DNA of 64,000 nt from Candidatus Rokuibacteriota bacterium (GTDB lineage: Bacteria > Methylomirabilota > Methylomirabilia > Rokubacteriales > CSP1-6), in assembly GCA_003220535.1 (NCBI GenBank), contig QHSU01000057.1:270475-334474 (forward strand). The letters are read 5' to 3'. Below, piece by piece: positions 44,125 through 52,770 of this stretch. The stretch's first letter is position 1. Each line of letters begins with the position of its first letter. Position numbers and translations under genes: made by a program. Under the pieces are notes generated by a model. That model did not search any database and was not told where the DNA came from. It saw nothing but the letters and a program-made list of their open reading frames with translations.

Positions 44125-45213
44125 TCAGCCGACCTGGTAGCGCTTGAGCGCCGCCTGATCGAACGCGAGACCCAACCCCGGCTTCTTCGGCACCACGAGC
44201 TGGCCGGCCTCGAGGGCCGGCGTCTCCTCGTAGAGCCTGAGGGTCCACGGCATGTACTCGACGGTGAGGCCGTTGGGAATGGCCGCGACGAGATGCACGT
44301 GGATCTCCGGCACGAGGTGGCTCACCACGGGCAGGTTGAACGCCTCCGCCATCCCGGCGACCTTCATCCACTGCGTGATGCCGCCCACGCGCAGCAGATC
44401 GATCATCACGATGTCGATCGAGCGCGTTTCCAGCAGATGGCGGAAGGGGACGATCCCGTAGTGGTACTCGCCGGCGGCGATGGGCGTGGTCAGCGCATCG
44501 GCGATGCGGGCGAGACCAGGGTAGTCGTCGTGGGTGGTCGGGTCTTCCAGCCAGAAGAGATGATAGGGCTCGATGCGCCGGCCGATCTCGATGGCCTGGT
44601 TGACGCTCCAGAGCTGGTTGATGTCGCACATGAGGTCGACGTCGGGACCGATGGCCTCGCGCATGACCCGTACGCGCTCGATCGAGGCGGCGACGGTCGG
44701 CTCGCTCCCGCACTGCATCTTCATCTGGCGGAAGCCCATGTCCCTGAGCCGGGGCCCCGCCTTCGCCAGATAGTCGACCGGGTGCGGCCGGATGAGAGCG
44801 CCGCTCGCGTACGTCGCGACGCGCTCGCGCAAGCCTCCGAGCAACCCGCACACGGACTGGCCCATCGCCTTGCCCTTGAGATCCCAGCACGCGATATCGA
44901 CGGCCGAGAGCGCCAGCGTGAAGATACCGCCGGGACCCGAGCTGCCGGCGGCGCGCCGGAGCTTGGCCGTGATGGCCTCCACCTGGGTCGGGTCCTCACC
45001 GACCGTGAGACGGGCGAGCTCGTCGACCGCGGTCTTGAGCGCCGGGGTGAGCGCGCCGCCGAAGAAGGTCAGCCCCAGGCCCACCGCGCCCTGGTCGGTG
45101 CCGAGCTCGAGCGTGACGAACTCGCGCGTGTCGGTGGGCGCCGGCAGCCCCACGACGAGTGGATTGTCGGCCGGCGTGCGCAGCGCGCGGGTGGTCACGT
45201 GCGTGATCTTCAT
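44125..45213 (-). CDS. Enolase-superfamily enzyme (mandelate racemase/muconate lactonizing type)
   Basis: 362 residues. The barrel carries metal ligands in DLMCDINQLW (Asp), FWLEDP (Glu) and IAAGEYHYG (Glu). A His-rich strand VVSHLVPEIHVHL supplies the probable general base of the mandelate racemase subgroup. At the usual K-x-K site the sequence is QMKMQCG, so the second Lys is replaced by Gln. That makes a one-base (dehydratase-like) mechanism more likely than racemisation. It probably acts on an acid sugar or hydroxy acid. Divergent from the Rieske oxygenase with 44 bases between. Confidence 0.86.
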   Translation of the reverse strand: MKITHVTTRALRTPADNPLVVGLPAPTDTREFVTLELGTDQGAVGLGLTFFGGALTPALKTAVDELARLTVGEDPTQVEAITAKLRRAAGSSGPGGIFTLALSAVDIACWDLKGKAMGQSVCGLLGGLRERVATYASGALIRPHPVDYLAKAGPRLRDMGFRQMKMQCGSEPTVAASIERVRVMREAIGPDVDLMCDINQLWSVNQAIEIGRRIEPYHLFWLEDPTTHDDYPGLARIADALTTPIAAGEYHYGIVPFRHLLETRSIDIVMIDLLRVGGITQWMKVAGMAEAFNLPVVSHLVPEIHVHLVAAIPNGLTVEYMPWTLRLYEETPALEAGQLVVPKKPGLGLAFDQAALKRYQVG

Positions 45214-45243
45214 GAGGCTCTCTCCTTCGAGGGTATGGTCGCC

Positions 45244-45249
45244 TACAAT
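45244..45249 (+). promoter_or_regulatory. -10 element for the ring-hydroxylating oxygenase operon
   Basis: TACAAT lies 8 bases before GTG 45258 in the 44-base divergent gap. There is no Shine-Dalgarno sequence, so a leaderless message is likely. A clear -35 is not visible. Confidence 0.45.
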
Positions 45250-45257
45250 ACACTCCT

Positions 45258-46565
45258 GTGAACGTCCAATCCATCAAGGGTCTGGTCCAACCCGACCGCG
45301 TCCACCGCGCCGTCTACACCGACGGCGCACTGTTCGAGCTCGAGATGGACCGCATCTTCGGCCGCGCCTGGCTGATCCTCGGTCACGAGAGCCAGATCCG
45401 GAACCCCGGGGATTTCTTCACGACGCGCATGGGGCGCGAGTCGGTCATCGTGACGCGCCACACCGACGGCTCGGTGCGCGTTCTCGTCAACCGCTGCGCC
45501 CACCGCGGGGCCCGCGTGTGCGACGCGGTGGCCGGCACCGCAGCCGAGTTCGTGTGCGCGTATCACGGCTGGACGTATGGCACGGACGGAAGCCTCCGTG
45601 GCGTGCCGCTGCCCGGGGGCTACGACCGGCCGGCCGCCGAGATGACGAAGGGCGGGCTCGCGCGGGTCCCGCGCGTCGCCACCTACCGGGGCTTCGTCTT
45701 CGCCTCGCTGGCCGAGCATGGCCCGTCGCTGACCGAGTTTCTCGGCCCCTTGCGCGCGTCCTTCGACGACTTCGTCGACCGCGCGCCCGCGGGCGAGGTC
45801 GAGACGGCCGGCGGCGTCTTCAAGCACGCCTACCACGGAAACTGGAAGCTCGTGCTGGAGAACCACAATGACACCGTGCACCCGGCGTTCGTCCACGCGT
45901 CCTCGATCTGGGCCGCGCGCGAGCAGCCGGCGGCGGCGGGCGAAGCGTACTCGGAGATCGGCGTTCGCCAGATGCTCCAGAACGGCGCGCCCTGGGAGGT
46001 CTGGGAGAACACGGGTCTCTGGGTCGCGGGCTACGGTCACTCCTGGATGGGCGACTACCACGACGACGACCGGCTCGTAGCGGCGCTCGACCATCCCGGG
46101 TTCGCGGAGTACCGCGCCGCGCTGGAGCGGCGCCTCGGACGAGAAGGTACCGCGCGTGTGCTCGGCGAGCTGCGCTGGAACAGCATCGTCTATCCGAACT
46201 GCTCCTTCATGAGCCAGTTCCGTCAGCTGCGCGTCGTCCACCCGATCGCCGTCGATCGCACCGTCGTCCACGCCTACTCGTTCAGGCTCAAGGGCGCGCC
46301 GGAGCAGATGTTCCGCGACACCATCGCGTTCTCCAACGTCGTCAACGGGACCGCCTCGCCCGTCCTCACCGACGACCTCGAGGTCTACGAGCGCACGCAG
46401 CACGGGCTCGGCGGGCGTCGCACGGACTGGGTGTACCTCGGGCGCGGGCACGGCGGCGACGTCGCGGCCGGCGACGGCGCGTTTCGCGGAGGCACCGGCA
46501 CCAGCGAGGTTCACATCCGCAATCAGTTCGCCGCCTGGCTCGAGTACATGACCGCCGAGGCCTGA
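45258..46565 (+). CDS. Rieske non-heme iron ring-hydroxylating oxygenase, alpha subunit
   Basis: 435 residues. The Rieske [2Fe-2S] ligands are C80, H82, C100 and H103 (C-A-H...C-A-Y-H-G-W). The catalytic domain has ENHNDTVHPAFVH: bridging Asp205 and Fe ligands His208 and His213. Together with the beta subunit it would activate O2 to hydroxylate an aromatic ring. No dedicated ferredoxin or reductase is encoded nearby, so electrons come from elsewhere. One base separates it from the beta gene. The adjacent transport genes suggest the substrate is imported. Which aromatic acid is unknown. Confidence 0.92.
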   Translation: MNVQSIKGLVQPDRVHRAVYTDGALFELEMDRIFGRAWLILGHESQIRNPGDFFTTRMGRESVIVTRHTDGSVRVLVNRCAHRGARVCDAVAGTAAEFVCAYHGWTYGTDGSLRGVPLPGGYDRPAAEMTKGGLARVPRVATYRGFVFASLAEHGPSLTEFLGPLRASFDDFVDRAPAGEVETAGGVFKHAYHGNWKLVLENHNDTVHPAFVHASSIWAAREQPAAAGEAYSEIGVRQMLQNGAPWEVWENTGLWVAGYGHSWMGDYHDDDRLVAALDHPGFAEYRAALERRLGREGTARVLGELRWNSIVYPNCSFMSQFRQLRVVHPIAVDRTVVHAYSFRLKGAPEQMFRDTIAFSNVVNGTASPVLTDDLEVYERTQHGLGGRRTDWVYLGRGHGGDVAAGDGAFRGGTGTSEVHIRNQFAAWLEYMTAEA

Positions 46566-46566
46566 G

Positions 46567-47055
46567 ATGCCGACGGCCGCCCACATCGGATCGCGCTCGG
46601 AGGTCGAGCAGTTTCTCTACCACGAGGCGTGGCTGCTCGACCGTGGGCGGCTCGACGAGTGGCTCGGGCTCTTCACCGACGACGCGACGTACTGGATTCC
46701 GCTGGAAGCCAATCAAGCGGACCCGTTCACGACCTCGTCGATCGTCTACGACGATCGTCGACTGCTGGAGATCCGCGTCCGCCAGTTCCAGCATCCACGG
46801 GCCCACGCGCGACGGCCCGCGCCCCGCACCGTGCACCAGGTCGGCAACGTCCAGGTCACGGAGTCCGAGGGCCCGGAGATCCGGGTTGGCTCGACCCTCA
46901 TCCTGATCGAGTACCGGCACGACCGCCAGCGGGTCTGGGGCGCCTTGGTCGAGCACCGCCTGCGTCGCACCGCGGATGGCTTGCGCATCGCGGCCAAGCG
47001 GGTCGACCTCGTCAATTCGGAAGCCGAGCTGGACGGCGTCGTCTGCCTGTTTTGA
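46567..47055 (+). CDS. Ring-hydroxylating oxygenase, beta subunit
   Basis: 162 residues with the SnoaL/NTF2-like fold of aromatic dioxygenase small subunits: VEQFLYHEAWLLDRGRLDEW, LFTDDATYWIP and a C-terminal RIAAKRVDLVNSEAEL. It forms the structural beta ring of an alpha3beta3 enzyme. A stop at 47053 is followed by a GC-rich hairpin. Confidence 0.88.
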   Translation: MPTAAHIGSRSEVEQFLYHEAWLLDRGRLDEWLGLFTDDATYWIPLEANQADPFTTSSIVYDDRRLLEIRVRQFQHPRAHARRPAPRTVHQVGNVQVTESEGPEIRVGSTLILIEYRHDRQRVWGALVEHRLRRTADGLRIAAKRVDLVNSEAELDGVVCLF

Positions 47056-47086
47056 TGGGGGGCCCCGAAATGGCCCGACTGTTAAC

Positions 47087-47111
47087 CCGGGGGGTCTAGA
47101 CGGCCCCCCGG
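47087..47111 (+). terminator. GC-rich hairpin after the oxygenase genes
   Basis: CCGGGGGG/CCCCCCGG, 8-bp stem with a 9-base loop, 32 bases after the beta-subunit stop and before the permease genes. No T-run follows. It may terminate or attenuate, reducing transporter expression relative to the oxygenase. Confidence 0.4.
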
Positions 47112-47113
47112 AC

Positions 47114-47246
47114 CCCCCAGCGCTCGGAAGCGCCCCGGCGAAGCCGTGGCGCTCCTCGATACGCCTTCGCCGACGGGAGACTTCACATGGCCGCTCGGAG
47201 CCCCCAGCGCTCGGACGCGCCCCGGCCAAGTCGTGGCGGTCCTCGA
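47114..47246 (+). repeat. Two copies of a 46-bp direct repeat
   Basis: 47114-47159 and 47201-47246 match at about 42 of 46 positions (CCCCCAGCGCTCGGA..., ...GTGGCG.TCCTCGA). The second copy lies inside the first 20 codons of the permease gene, the first in the leader. This looks like a dispersed intergenic repeat invading the gene's 5' end. Confidence 0.7.
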
Positions 47247-47996
47247 GACTCGGCGCGCGTGATCGGGGTCGGGCTCTTCCTGGCGATGCTCGGGCTCTGG
47301 CAGCTCGCGACGCGATTCGAGCATCCGGAGTTCATCCTGAGTCCGATCGAGATTGCCGGCCACGTCGTCGAGGCGCTCCGCTCGGGCGAGCTCCTCGCAC
47401 ATATCGGCGCCAGCCTGGTTCGCGCTCTCCCGGGTTTCGTCCTGGGGTCACTGGTGGGTGTGATGCTCGGGCTCCTGGCCGGCGTCGCGCGAAGCCTGGA
47501 CCAGCTGCTGAGTCCGGTGGTGTTCCTGACCTACCCCGTGCCGAAGATCGTCTTTCTCCCCATCGTGATGCTCTGGATGGGGATTGGCGACCCTTCGAAG
47601 ATCGTCATCATCGCGCTGGCCTGCTTCTATCCGTGCTTCATCAACGCGTACTACGGCGCCCGCCGGACGCCGACCATCATGGTGTGGACCAGCCTCAACA
47701 TGGGCGCTCGACGCTCGCAGATCTTTCGGAAAGTCGTCATCCCGAGCTCCCTTCCGCTCGTCTTCGCCGGGCTCCGCGTCTCGCTGGCCCTCTCCTTCAT
47801 CCTTCTCTTCTCCACCGAGATGATCAACGCGCGCTCGGGCCTCGGGTTTCTCATCCGTCAGTCGGAGTCGAGCTTGCGGTTCGATTTGATGTACGTGGCC
47901 ATCGTCGCGATCGCGGCGCTCGGCTACGCGAGCGACCAGCTGCTCCTTCTGGTTCGGCGGCGGATCCTCGTCTGGCAGGAGGCGACGAGCCGATGA
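47187..47996 (+). CDS. NitT/TauT-type ABC transporter permease
   Basis: 269 residues, SsuC/TauC-like BPD_transp_1 permease. The core begins near residue 27 (IGVGLFLAMLGLWQLATRF). The EAA loop is TSLNMGARRSQIFRKVVIP. The first 26 residues are low-complexity (MAARSPQRSDAPRPSRGGP) and derive from a DNA repeat; GTG 47257 further in may be the real start. It overlaps the next permease by four bases (ATGA). Confidence 0.9.
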   Translation: MAARSPQRSDAPRPSRGGPRDSARVIGVGLFLAMLGLWQLATRFEHPEFILSPIEIAGHVVEALRSGELLAHIGASLVRALPGFVLGSLVGVMLGLLAGVARSLDQLLSPVVFLTYPVPKIVFLPIVMLWMGIGDPSKIVIIALACFYPCFINAYYGARRTPTIMVWTSLNMGARRSQIFRKVVIPSSLPLVFAGLRVSLALSFILLFSTEMINARSGLGFLIRQSESSLRFDLMYVAIVAIAALGYASDQLLLLVRRRILVWQEATSR

Positions 47997-48778
47997 GCGC
48001 GCGCTGGCCCGCTCTGGCGTCCGCCCTCCGCCGCGCGGCGCTCCTCGCCGCGGGCGTGCTCGTCTGGGAGCTCGTGGCCCGCAGCGGGATGTTCAGCCCG
48101 ATCATCGTGCCGTCGGTCACGAGGATCGCTTATCAGCTCTGGCTGCTGGCGATCCAGCCGGAGTCCGTCGTGGAGGCCTGGTACTCGGTCTTTCGGGCGC
48201 TCAGCGGCTTCGCGCTGGCCGCAGTGGTGGGCGTCGCCCTCGGCGTGTTGATGGGCCGCTCGTCGCTGGCCGCCGCCTTTCTCGGCCCGCTCTTCTCCGG
48301 AACCTATCCGATCCCCAAGATCGCGCTCTTCCCGATCTTCATCTATCTCTTCGGCATCGGCAGCCTGTCGAAGGTGGTGCTGATCTTTCTCGAGTGTCTC
48401 TATCCGATCGTCGTCACGACGCACGCCGGTAGCCGGGCCGTGAATCGCGTGCTGCTCTGGTCGGCCGCCAACATGGGCGCCTCCCGTACCCGCATCCTCT
48501 GGAAGGTCGTCGTCCCCGCGGCGGCGCCGTTCATCTTCGCCGGCCTCCGGATCGCGCTGCCCATCGCGATGATCGTGGTCATCATCACCGAGATGATCAG
48601 CTCGGCCGACGGCCTCGGCTATCTGGCCATGTACGCGCTCGCCTCGTTCAAGACGGACCGGATGCTGGCGGTCGTGGTCGTGATCGCGCTTCTGGGACTC
48701 GCCCTCGACTGGCTCGTCGCCCGCTTGCGCGACCGTCTGGTGTTCTGGGAGCGGCTCGACGCGTACTACGCCGAGTAG
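47993..48778 (+). CDS. NitT/TauT-type ABC transporter permease, second subunit
   Basis: 261 residues, six-helix permease of the same class: LVWELVARSGMFSPIIVPSV at the N-terminus, ALGVLMGRSSLAAAFLGPL, and the EAA loop SAANMGASRTRILWKVVVPA. Two distinct permeases suggest a heterodimer. The ATPase and binding protein are on the opposite strand directly downstream (48824-50577), so the four genes make one system split over two converging transcripts. Confidence 0.9.
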   Translation: MSARWPALASALRRAALLAAGVLVWELVARSGMFSPIIVPSVTRIAYQLWLLAIQPESVVEAWYSVFRALSGFALAAVVGVALGVLMGRSSLAAAFLGPLFSGTYPIPKIALFPIFIYLFGIGSLSKVVLIFLECLYPIVVTTHAGSRAVNRVLLWSAANMGASRTRILWKVVVPAAAPFIFAGLRIALPIAMIVVIITEMISSADGLGYLAMYALASFKTDRMLAVVVVIALLGLALDWLVARLRDRLVFWERLDAYYAE

Positions 48779-48823
48779 CGGTGGAATGCGCTGAGCAGAA
48801 CTTCGATGCCCCCCCGACGGCGC

Positions 48824-49810
48824 CTAGCGCGGTAGGTTTCCCAGGTCGACCATCTCGTCGACGTTCACCGGTTTCTCGAGCCAGCCGAGCTTCTCGTGCA
48901 TGAAGACGGCGAGCTTCTTCAAGCTGCCCACGTCGACGCTGGCGCCGGGGTCGCGCTTCCAGTCGGCGTTCTTCAGATAGATCTCGAGCGGAGTCCGGAC
49001 GAAGCCCGCCTTGTGGAGGTCGCGCTTGGCCTGCGCGGGATTCGCCACGTAGTAGCGAGTCGCCGCGACGTAGTCGGCGAGAAAGGCGCGTACCGCGTCC
49101 GGCTGCGCCTTCAGGAATTTTTCGCCGAACCAGACGTCGAGGAGCTCGTGGTCGTAGCCTACCGCCTTGACCGCGGTGAAGAGGGTGCGCAAGCCGCCTT
49201 TGGCGACCTCCGCCGAGTAGAACGGCTCGACGAACGTGCCCAGGGTGACCTTGTCCGCGCGCACCGCCGCGCCCATGGCCGGGAAGGCGATCGGCACGAC
49301 CTTCGTGTCTTTGTCTGGAACGAGCCCGGCGTTGAGCAGGGCGGCGCGCACCCAGAGATCGGTCGCGGTCTTGAATCCCAAGACGCCGGCGGTGCCGCCC
49401 TTGAGGTCCTTCACGCTCCTGATGGGTCCCTCGTCCTTGACCATGTAGGCCGTCGTGAACCAGTCCTTGCCGTCCGCCTCCAGGCAGATCCCGGCCACGA
49501 TCTTGATGTCGAGTCCCTGCGCCCTCGCGAAGATCACCGCCAGCCCGGGTGCCGTGCCGCCGTCGAGCTCGTTGGCCAGATAGGCCTGGAAGCGCTCGGG
49601 ATTGCCCTGGAACGCGACGAACTTGAGCCGGTACTTGGCTCCCTGACCCGGCGTGAGGTCCGGCCGCGCCGCCATGAGCCAGACTTGCTCTTCGGCGGCG
49701 AAACCGTGGCCGAAGCGGATCAGCGGCGGGTCGGCGGCCTCGGTCGGGAGGAGGGTGAACGCCACGAGGCCGACGAGGCAGGTGAGGGCGACCGCGGTCC
49801 GACGGTTCAC
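48824..49810 (-). CDS. NitT/TauT-type ABC transporter substrate-binding protein
   Basis: 328 residues with a signal peptide (MNRRTAVALTCLVGLVAFTL, cleavage near PTEAAD). NMT1/SsuA-like features: LIRFGHGFAAEEQVW, NELDGGTAPGLAVIFARA and VKDLKGGTAGVLGFKTATDL. GTG 49810 overlaps the ATPase stop (GTGA). Members bind sulfonates, nitrate, taurine or aromatic acids such as phthalate; next to a Rieske oxygenase an aromatic acid is plausible. Confidence 0.9.
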   Translation of the reverse strand: MNRRTAVALTCLVGLVAFTLLPTEAADPPLIRFGHGFAAEEQVWLMAARPDLTPGQGAKYRLKFVAFQGNPERFQAYLANELDGGTAPGLAVIFARAQGLDIKIVAGICLEADGKDWFTTAYMVKDEGPIRSVKDLKGGTAGVLGFKTATDLWVRAALLNAGLVPDKDTKVVPIAFPAMGAAVRADKVTLGTFVEPFYSAEVAKGGLRTLFTAVKAVGYDHELLDVWFGEKFLKAQPDAVRAFLADYVAATRYYVANPAQAKRDLHKAGFVRTPLEIYLKNADWKRDPGASVDVGSLKKLAVFMHEKLGWLEKPVNVDEMVDLGNLPR

Positions 49811-50577
49811 GATGGTTTCTCCTCTCGGATCAGGTCCCAGATGTGGTTCCGGCACTCGAGGAATGCGATCGACTTCCGCACGGCGATGTCGCGCGGCCGC
49901 GGGAGCCCGACAGGAACCTCTTCGCGAAGCCTGGCCGGACGCGCGCTCAAGACGATGACGCGGTCCCCGAGATACACCGCCTCGTCGATGTCGTGCGTGA
50001 CGAAGAAGATCGTCTTTCGAGTCCGTTCCCAGATGCCGGTGAGCTCCTGCTGCATCGTCTCGCGCGTCTGGGCGTCGAGTGAGCCGAAGGGCTCGTCCAT
50101 CAGCAGGACCTCGGGGTCGAAGGCGAGCACGCGGGCGAGCGCGACCCGTTGCTTCATCCCGCCCGAGAGCTCGCCCGGCAGGTGGTCGCGGAACTCCGAG
50201 AGCCCCGTCAGCTCGAGGTAGCGGTCCACGACCGCGCTCCGCTCCGCCGCGGACACCCCGCGGACTTCGAGCCCCCAGCCGACGTTGCCGCTGACGGTGC
50301 GCCACGGGAAGAGCGAGAACTCCTGGAAGACCATGCCGCGGTCCGGTCCCGGTCCAACGATCGCGCGCCCGTGAACGCGGATCGCTCCGGCTTCTGGGGG
50401 AATGAAGCCGCCGAGGATGTGGAGCAGCGTGCTCTTGCCGCAGCCGCTCGGCCCAACCACCGTGACGAACTCGCCGTCGGCGACGGACAGGCGCCCCAGG
50501 TCGAGGACCTCGATCGTCCGGCCCTCTCGCGCGTACGTCTTGCGGAGCCCGACCACTTCCAGAGCGGGCGTGCCCAC
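49807..50577 (-). CDS. NitT/TauT-type ABC transporter ATPase
   Basis: 256 residues. Walker A GPSGCGKSTLLHILGG, Q-loop MVFQEFSLFPWRT, signature LSGGMKQRVALARVL, Walker B VLLMDEPFGSLD and H-loop FFVTHDIDEA are complete. It lies 2 bases after the flavin hydroxylase stop and overlaps the binding-protein gene. Confidence 0.93.
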   Translation of the reverse strand: MGTPALEVVGLRKTYAREGRTIEVLDLGRLSVADGEFVTVVGPSGCGKSTLLHILGGFIPPEAGAIRVHGRAIVGPGPDRGMVFQEFSLFPWRTVSGNVGWGLEVRGVSAAERSAVVDRYLELTGLSEFRDHLPGELSGGMKQRVALARVLAFDPEVLLMDEPFGSLDAQTRETMQQELTGIWERTRKTIFFVTHDIDEAVYLGDRVIVLSARPARLREEVPVGLPRPRDIAVRKSIAFLECRNHIWDLIREEKPS

Positions 50578-50578
50578 G

Positions 50579-51760
50579 TCAGGGGTGCTCCTCGTCCCGA
50601 GGCGGCCAGGTCAGAAGCCGCGCGAGCGCCGCCTGCGTCCGCTCCGGCGTCCGCCCCTCGCGCCTGACGCGACGGTTCCGGAGCCAGCACGCCAGCGCGC
50701 TCGTCCGCTGGCCCTCCTCGCCGATCTCCCGTGACAGCCGGACGATCGTCTCGACCCGACGCTGCCGGCGCCCGACGTAGCTCGTCAGCGCGGTCGGCAC
50801 GTCCCTCTCGTTCCGGGCGGCCCGTGCAAGCTCCTCGGCGAGGACGGCGGCGTCTTCCATCGCCATGCCGGCGCCCTGGCCCATGTTCGGCGTCAGCGCG
50901 TGCGCCGCGTCGCCCAGGAGCGCCACGCGGCCGCGCGCCCAGGGCCCCGGCCGGACTTCTTCGATGTCCGTGCACACAACGCTGTCGGTCCAGGTGAGCT
51001 GGTCGAACGCTCGCCGCACGCGAGCATCGGTGAAGTCGCCGAACGCGGCCTGCAGCGCGTCGACGCTCTCGAGCGCCCACGCGTGGCTCGCCGGTGGCGA
51101 GTTGAACGTCGTCCAGACGTAGAGCTGGCCGCCGCCCACGGGGACGAGCCCGACGCGCCGCCCGCGCCCGAGGAACTCGGTGAAGTGCTCGAGCCCGTCG
51201 CGGTTGGCCACGACGAATCGATGGGAGCGGTACCCCAGATAGCTCGGCTCGCTCGGCCCGAAGAAATGCGTCCGCACCGTGGACCGAATGCCGTCGGCGC
51301 CGATCAACATGTCGCCCGTGAAGGTCTCACCGCTCTCGGTCTCGACGCGCACCCCGTTCGGCCCGGCGTCGAGGCCGCGGATGCGCGTGTCGAAGTGGAC
51401 GGTCCCGGCCGGCAGGCCGTCGTAGAGGCACTCGTGCAGGTGCGCCCGATGAAGCAGCGCCCCGACGGCGAGCCGCCCGTCGGCGTAGAGCGGCCGATAG
51501 TCGCGGGTGGCCAGCAGCCGGCCGCGGTGATCGAAGGTGTCGCGCGCCAGGTAGGCGGCGCTCCGCGACCGCACGGACGGCGCCAGGCCGTTGCCCTCGA
51601 GCACTCGCATGGCGTTGGGATTCATGATGATCCCGGCGCCTACCGTCCCGAGCTTGGGCGCGCGCTCGAGCACGGCGACGGGAAGCCCCGCGATCACGAG
51701 CTCGCGAGCGAGCGAAAGGCCGCCGATCCCACCGCCCACGACGATGGTGGAGAGGCGCAT
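50579..51760 (-). CDS. FAD-dependent aromatic hydroxylase (group A flavoprotein monooxygenase)
   Basis: 393 residues. FAD motif VGGGIGGLSLARELV at the N-terminus, the DG motif LIGADGIRSTVR and the GD motif VALLGDAAHALTPNMGQGAG are all present. The closest types I recall are salicylate hydroxylase and 3-hydroxybenzoate 6-hydroxylase. It would add one hydroxyl to an aromatic acid with NAD(P)H and O2. Its tight linkage to the transporter ATPase suggests a coupled uptake and oxidation unit. Confidence 0.88.
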   Translation of the reverse strand: MRLSTIVVGGGIGGLSLARELVIAGLPVAVLERAPKLGTVGAGIIMNPNAMRVLEGNGLAPSVRSRSAAYLARDTFDHRGRLLATRDYRPLYADGRLAVGALLHRAHLHECLYDGLPAGTVHFDTRIRGLDAGPNGVRVETESGETFTGDMLIGADGIRSTVRTHFFGPSEPSYLGYRSHRFVVANRDGLEHFTEFLGRGRRVGLVPVGGGQLYVWTTFNSPPASHAWALESVDALQAAFGDFTDARVRRAFDQLTWTDSVVCTDIEEVRPGPWARGRVALLGDAAHALTPNMGQGAGMAMEDAAVLAEELARAARNERDVPTALTSYVGRRQRRVETIVRLSREIGEEGQRTSALACWLRNRRVRREGRTPERTQAALARLLTWPPRDEEHP

Positions 51761-51772
51761 CGGCGCGCGAGG

Positions 51773-52639
51773 CTAGGTCGCGAGGCCGAAGAGCGAGGTC
51801 ATCCGCTTCGAGTCGAGCATCGTCGCCATCGCCTCGTCGGGCGACCGGCCCTCGAAGCGGCTGGCCGCGTCGAGGACCTTGGGCAAGAGCGCCAGGTCTC
51901 CCACGGTGTTGAGGAACACACCCGGCACACCCAGCACCCAGTGCACCGCGCGGTCGATGTCCGCCTGCTCCTCGAGCGGCTGATACCACGTCGTGTGCGT
52001 CCGGTCGGTGGTCGCCCACGGACCGCGTGCGATCGACTTGATGATCTGGACGGCGACATTGCGCTCGCGACAGGTGGCGAGCACCTCTTCGAAGCTCCGC
52101 CGGTAGCGCTCGTTCTCGGCCATGAAGAAGTTGTAGGGCAACAGCACCGAATCGAAGTCGAAACGCGCGAGGCTGCGCCGGTGCATGGCGGCGATGGTCC
52201 AGCCGTGGCCGGTCACGCCGATGAAGCGCGTGAGACCCTGCTGGCGGGCCTCGATCACCGCCTCGAGTACGCCGCCCGGCCCCATGGCCTGATCCCAGTC
52301 GTCCGGGTGTCCGAGCGAGTGCAGCTGGATCAGATCGACGTGGTCGACGCGCAGCCGCTCGAGCGAGCGATGCAGGTCCTCACGGCCCTCGCGGGCGGTC
52401 CGCGACCCGGTCTTCGTCGCGAGGAAGAAGTCCTTCCGGTGACGGGCCATCCACGGTCCGATGCGCAGCTCGGAGTCGCCGTACCGCGCCGCGGTGTCGA
52501 TGTGGTTGACGCCGTGGCGCAGCAGCAGGTCCAGCGCGCGGTCGGCGTCCGCCTGGGTGGCGCGGGCCAGGGCCGCGCCGCCGAAGAGCGTCACGCTGCT
52601 GAGGTGGCCGGTTTTTCCGAACGGTCGCCGCTCGATCAT
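51773..52639 (-). CDS. Aldo/keto reductase
   Basis: 288 residues, AKR TIM barrel. Catalytic tetrad visible: Asp and Tyr in [12 protein letters not shown], Lys in [10 protein letters not shown] and His in [21 protein letters not shown] precedes ATG 52639, whereas the longer open frame to 53023 overlaps the next gene antisense-free leader and is unsupported. Lies 12 bases after the flavin hydroxylase start region in the same direction. Substrate unknown. Confidence 0.87.
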   Translation of the reverse strand: MIERRPFGKTGHLSSVTLFGGAALARATQADADRALDLLLRHGVNHIDTAARYGDSELRIGPWMARHRKDFFLATKTGSRTAREGREDLHRSLERLRVDHVDLIQLHSLGHPDDWDQAMGPGGVLEAVIEARQQGLTRFIGVTGHGWTIAAMHRRSLARFDFDSVLLPYNFFMAENERYRRSFEEVLATCRERNVAVQIIKSIARGPWATTDRTHTTWYQPLEEQADIDRAVHWVLGVPGVFLNTVGDLALLPKVLDAASRFEGRSPDEAMATMLDSKRMTSLFGLAT

Positions 52640-52725
52640 CTCGTCTCCTTTGAGCGTCGCCGAAAAGGTCTGGGGCGCGAGCCTGCGCACGCGCCCCAGA
52701 TCGTCGCTCAGCCCACGAGCGCCCT

Positions 52726-52765
52726 GGCCGGCGGGGCCCCAGCCTCGCGCCCGCCTGCGGCGCGC
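52726..52765 (+). repeat. 40-bp dispersed GC-rich repeat, copy 1
   Basis: GGCCGGCGGGGCCCCAGCC followed by a CGCG-rich half. It matches 53831-53870 at 36 of 40 positions in the same orientation. It fills most of the gap between the aldo/keto reductase start and the FAH-family stop. Confidence 0.65.
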
Positions 52766-52770
52766 CCCCC

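Noticed and set aside
40854..44147. 1097-codon open frame on the plus strand
   Set aside because: It lies antisense to two permeases and the molybdopterin oxidoreductase, has an Arg/Gly/Asp-rich composition with no domains, and results from high GC depleting stops.
46976..47992. N-terminal extension of the second NitT permease
   Set aside because: This part is an alternate frame of the beta subunit and first permease; the true start is ATG 47993 overlapping the preceding stop.
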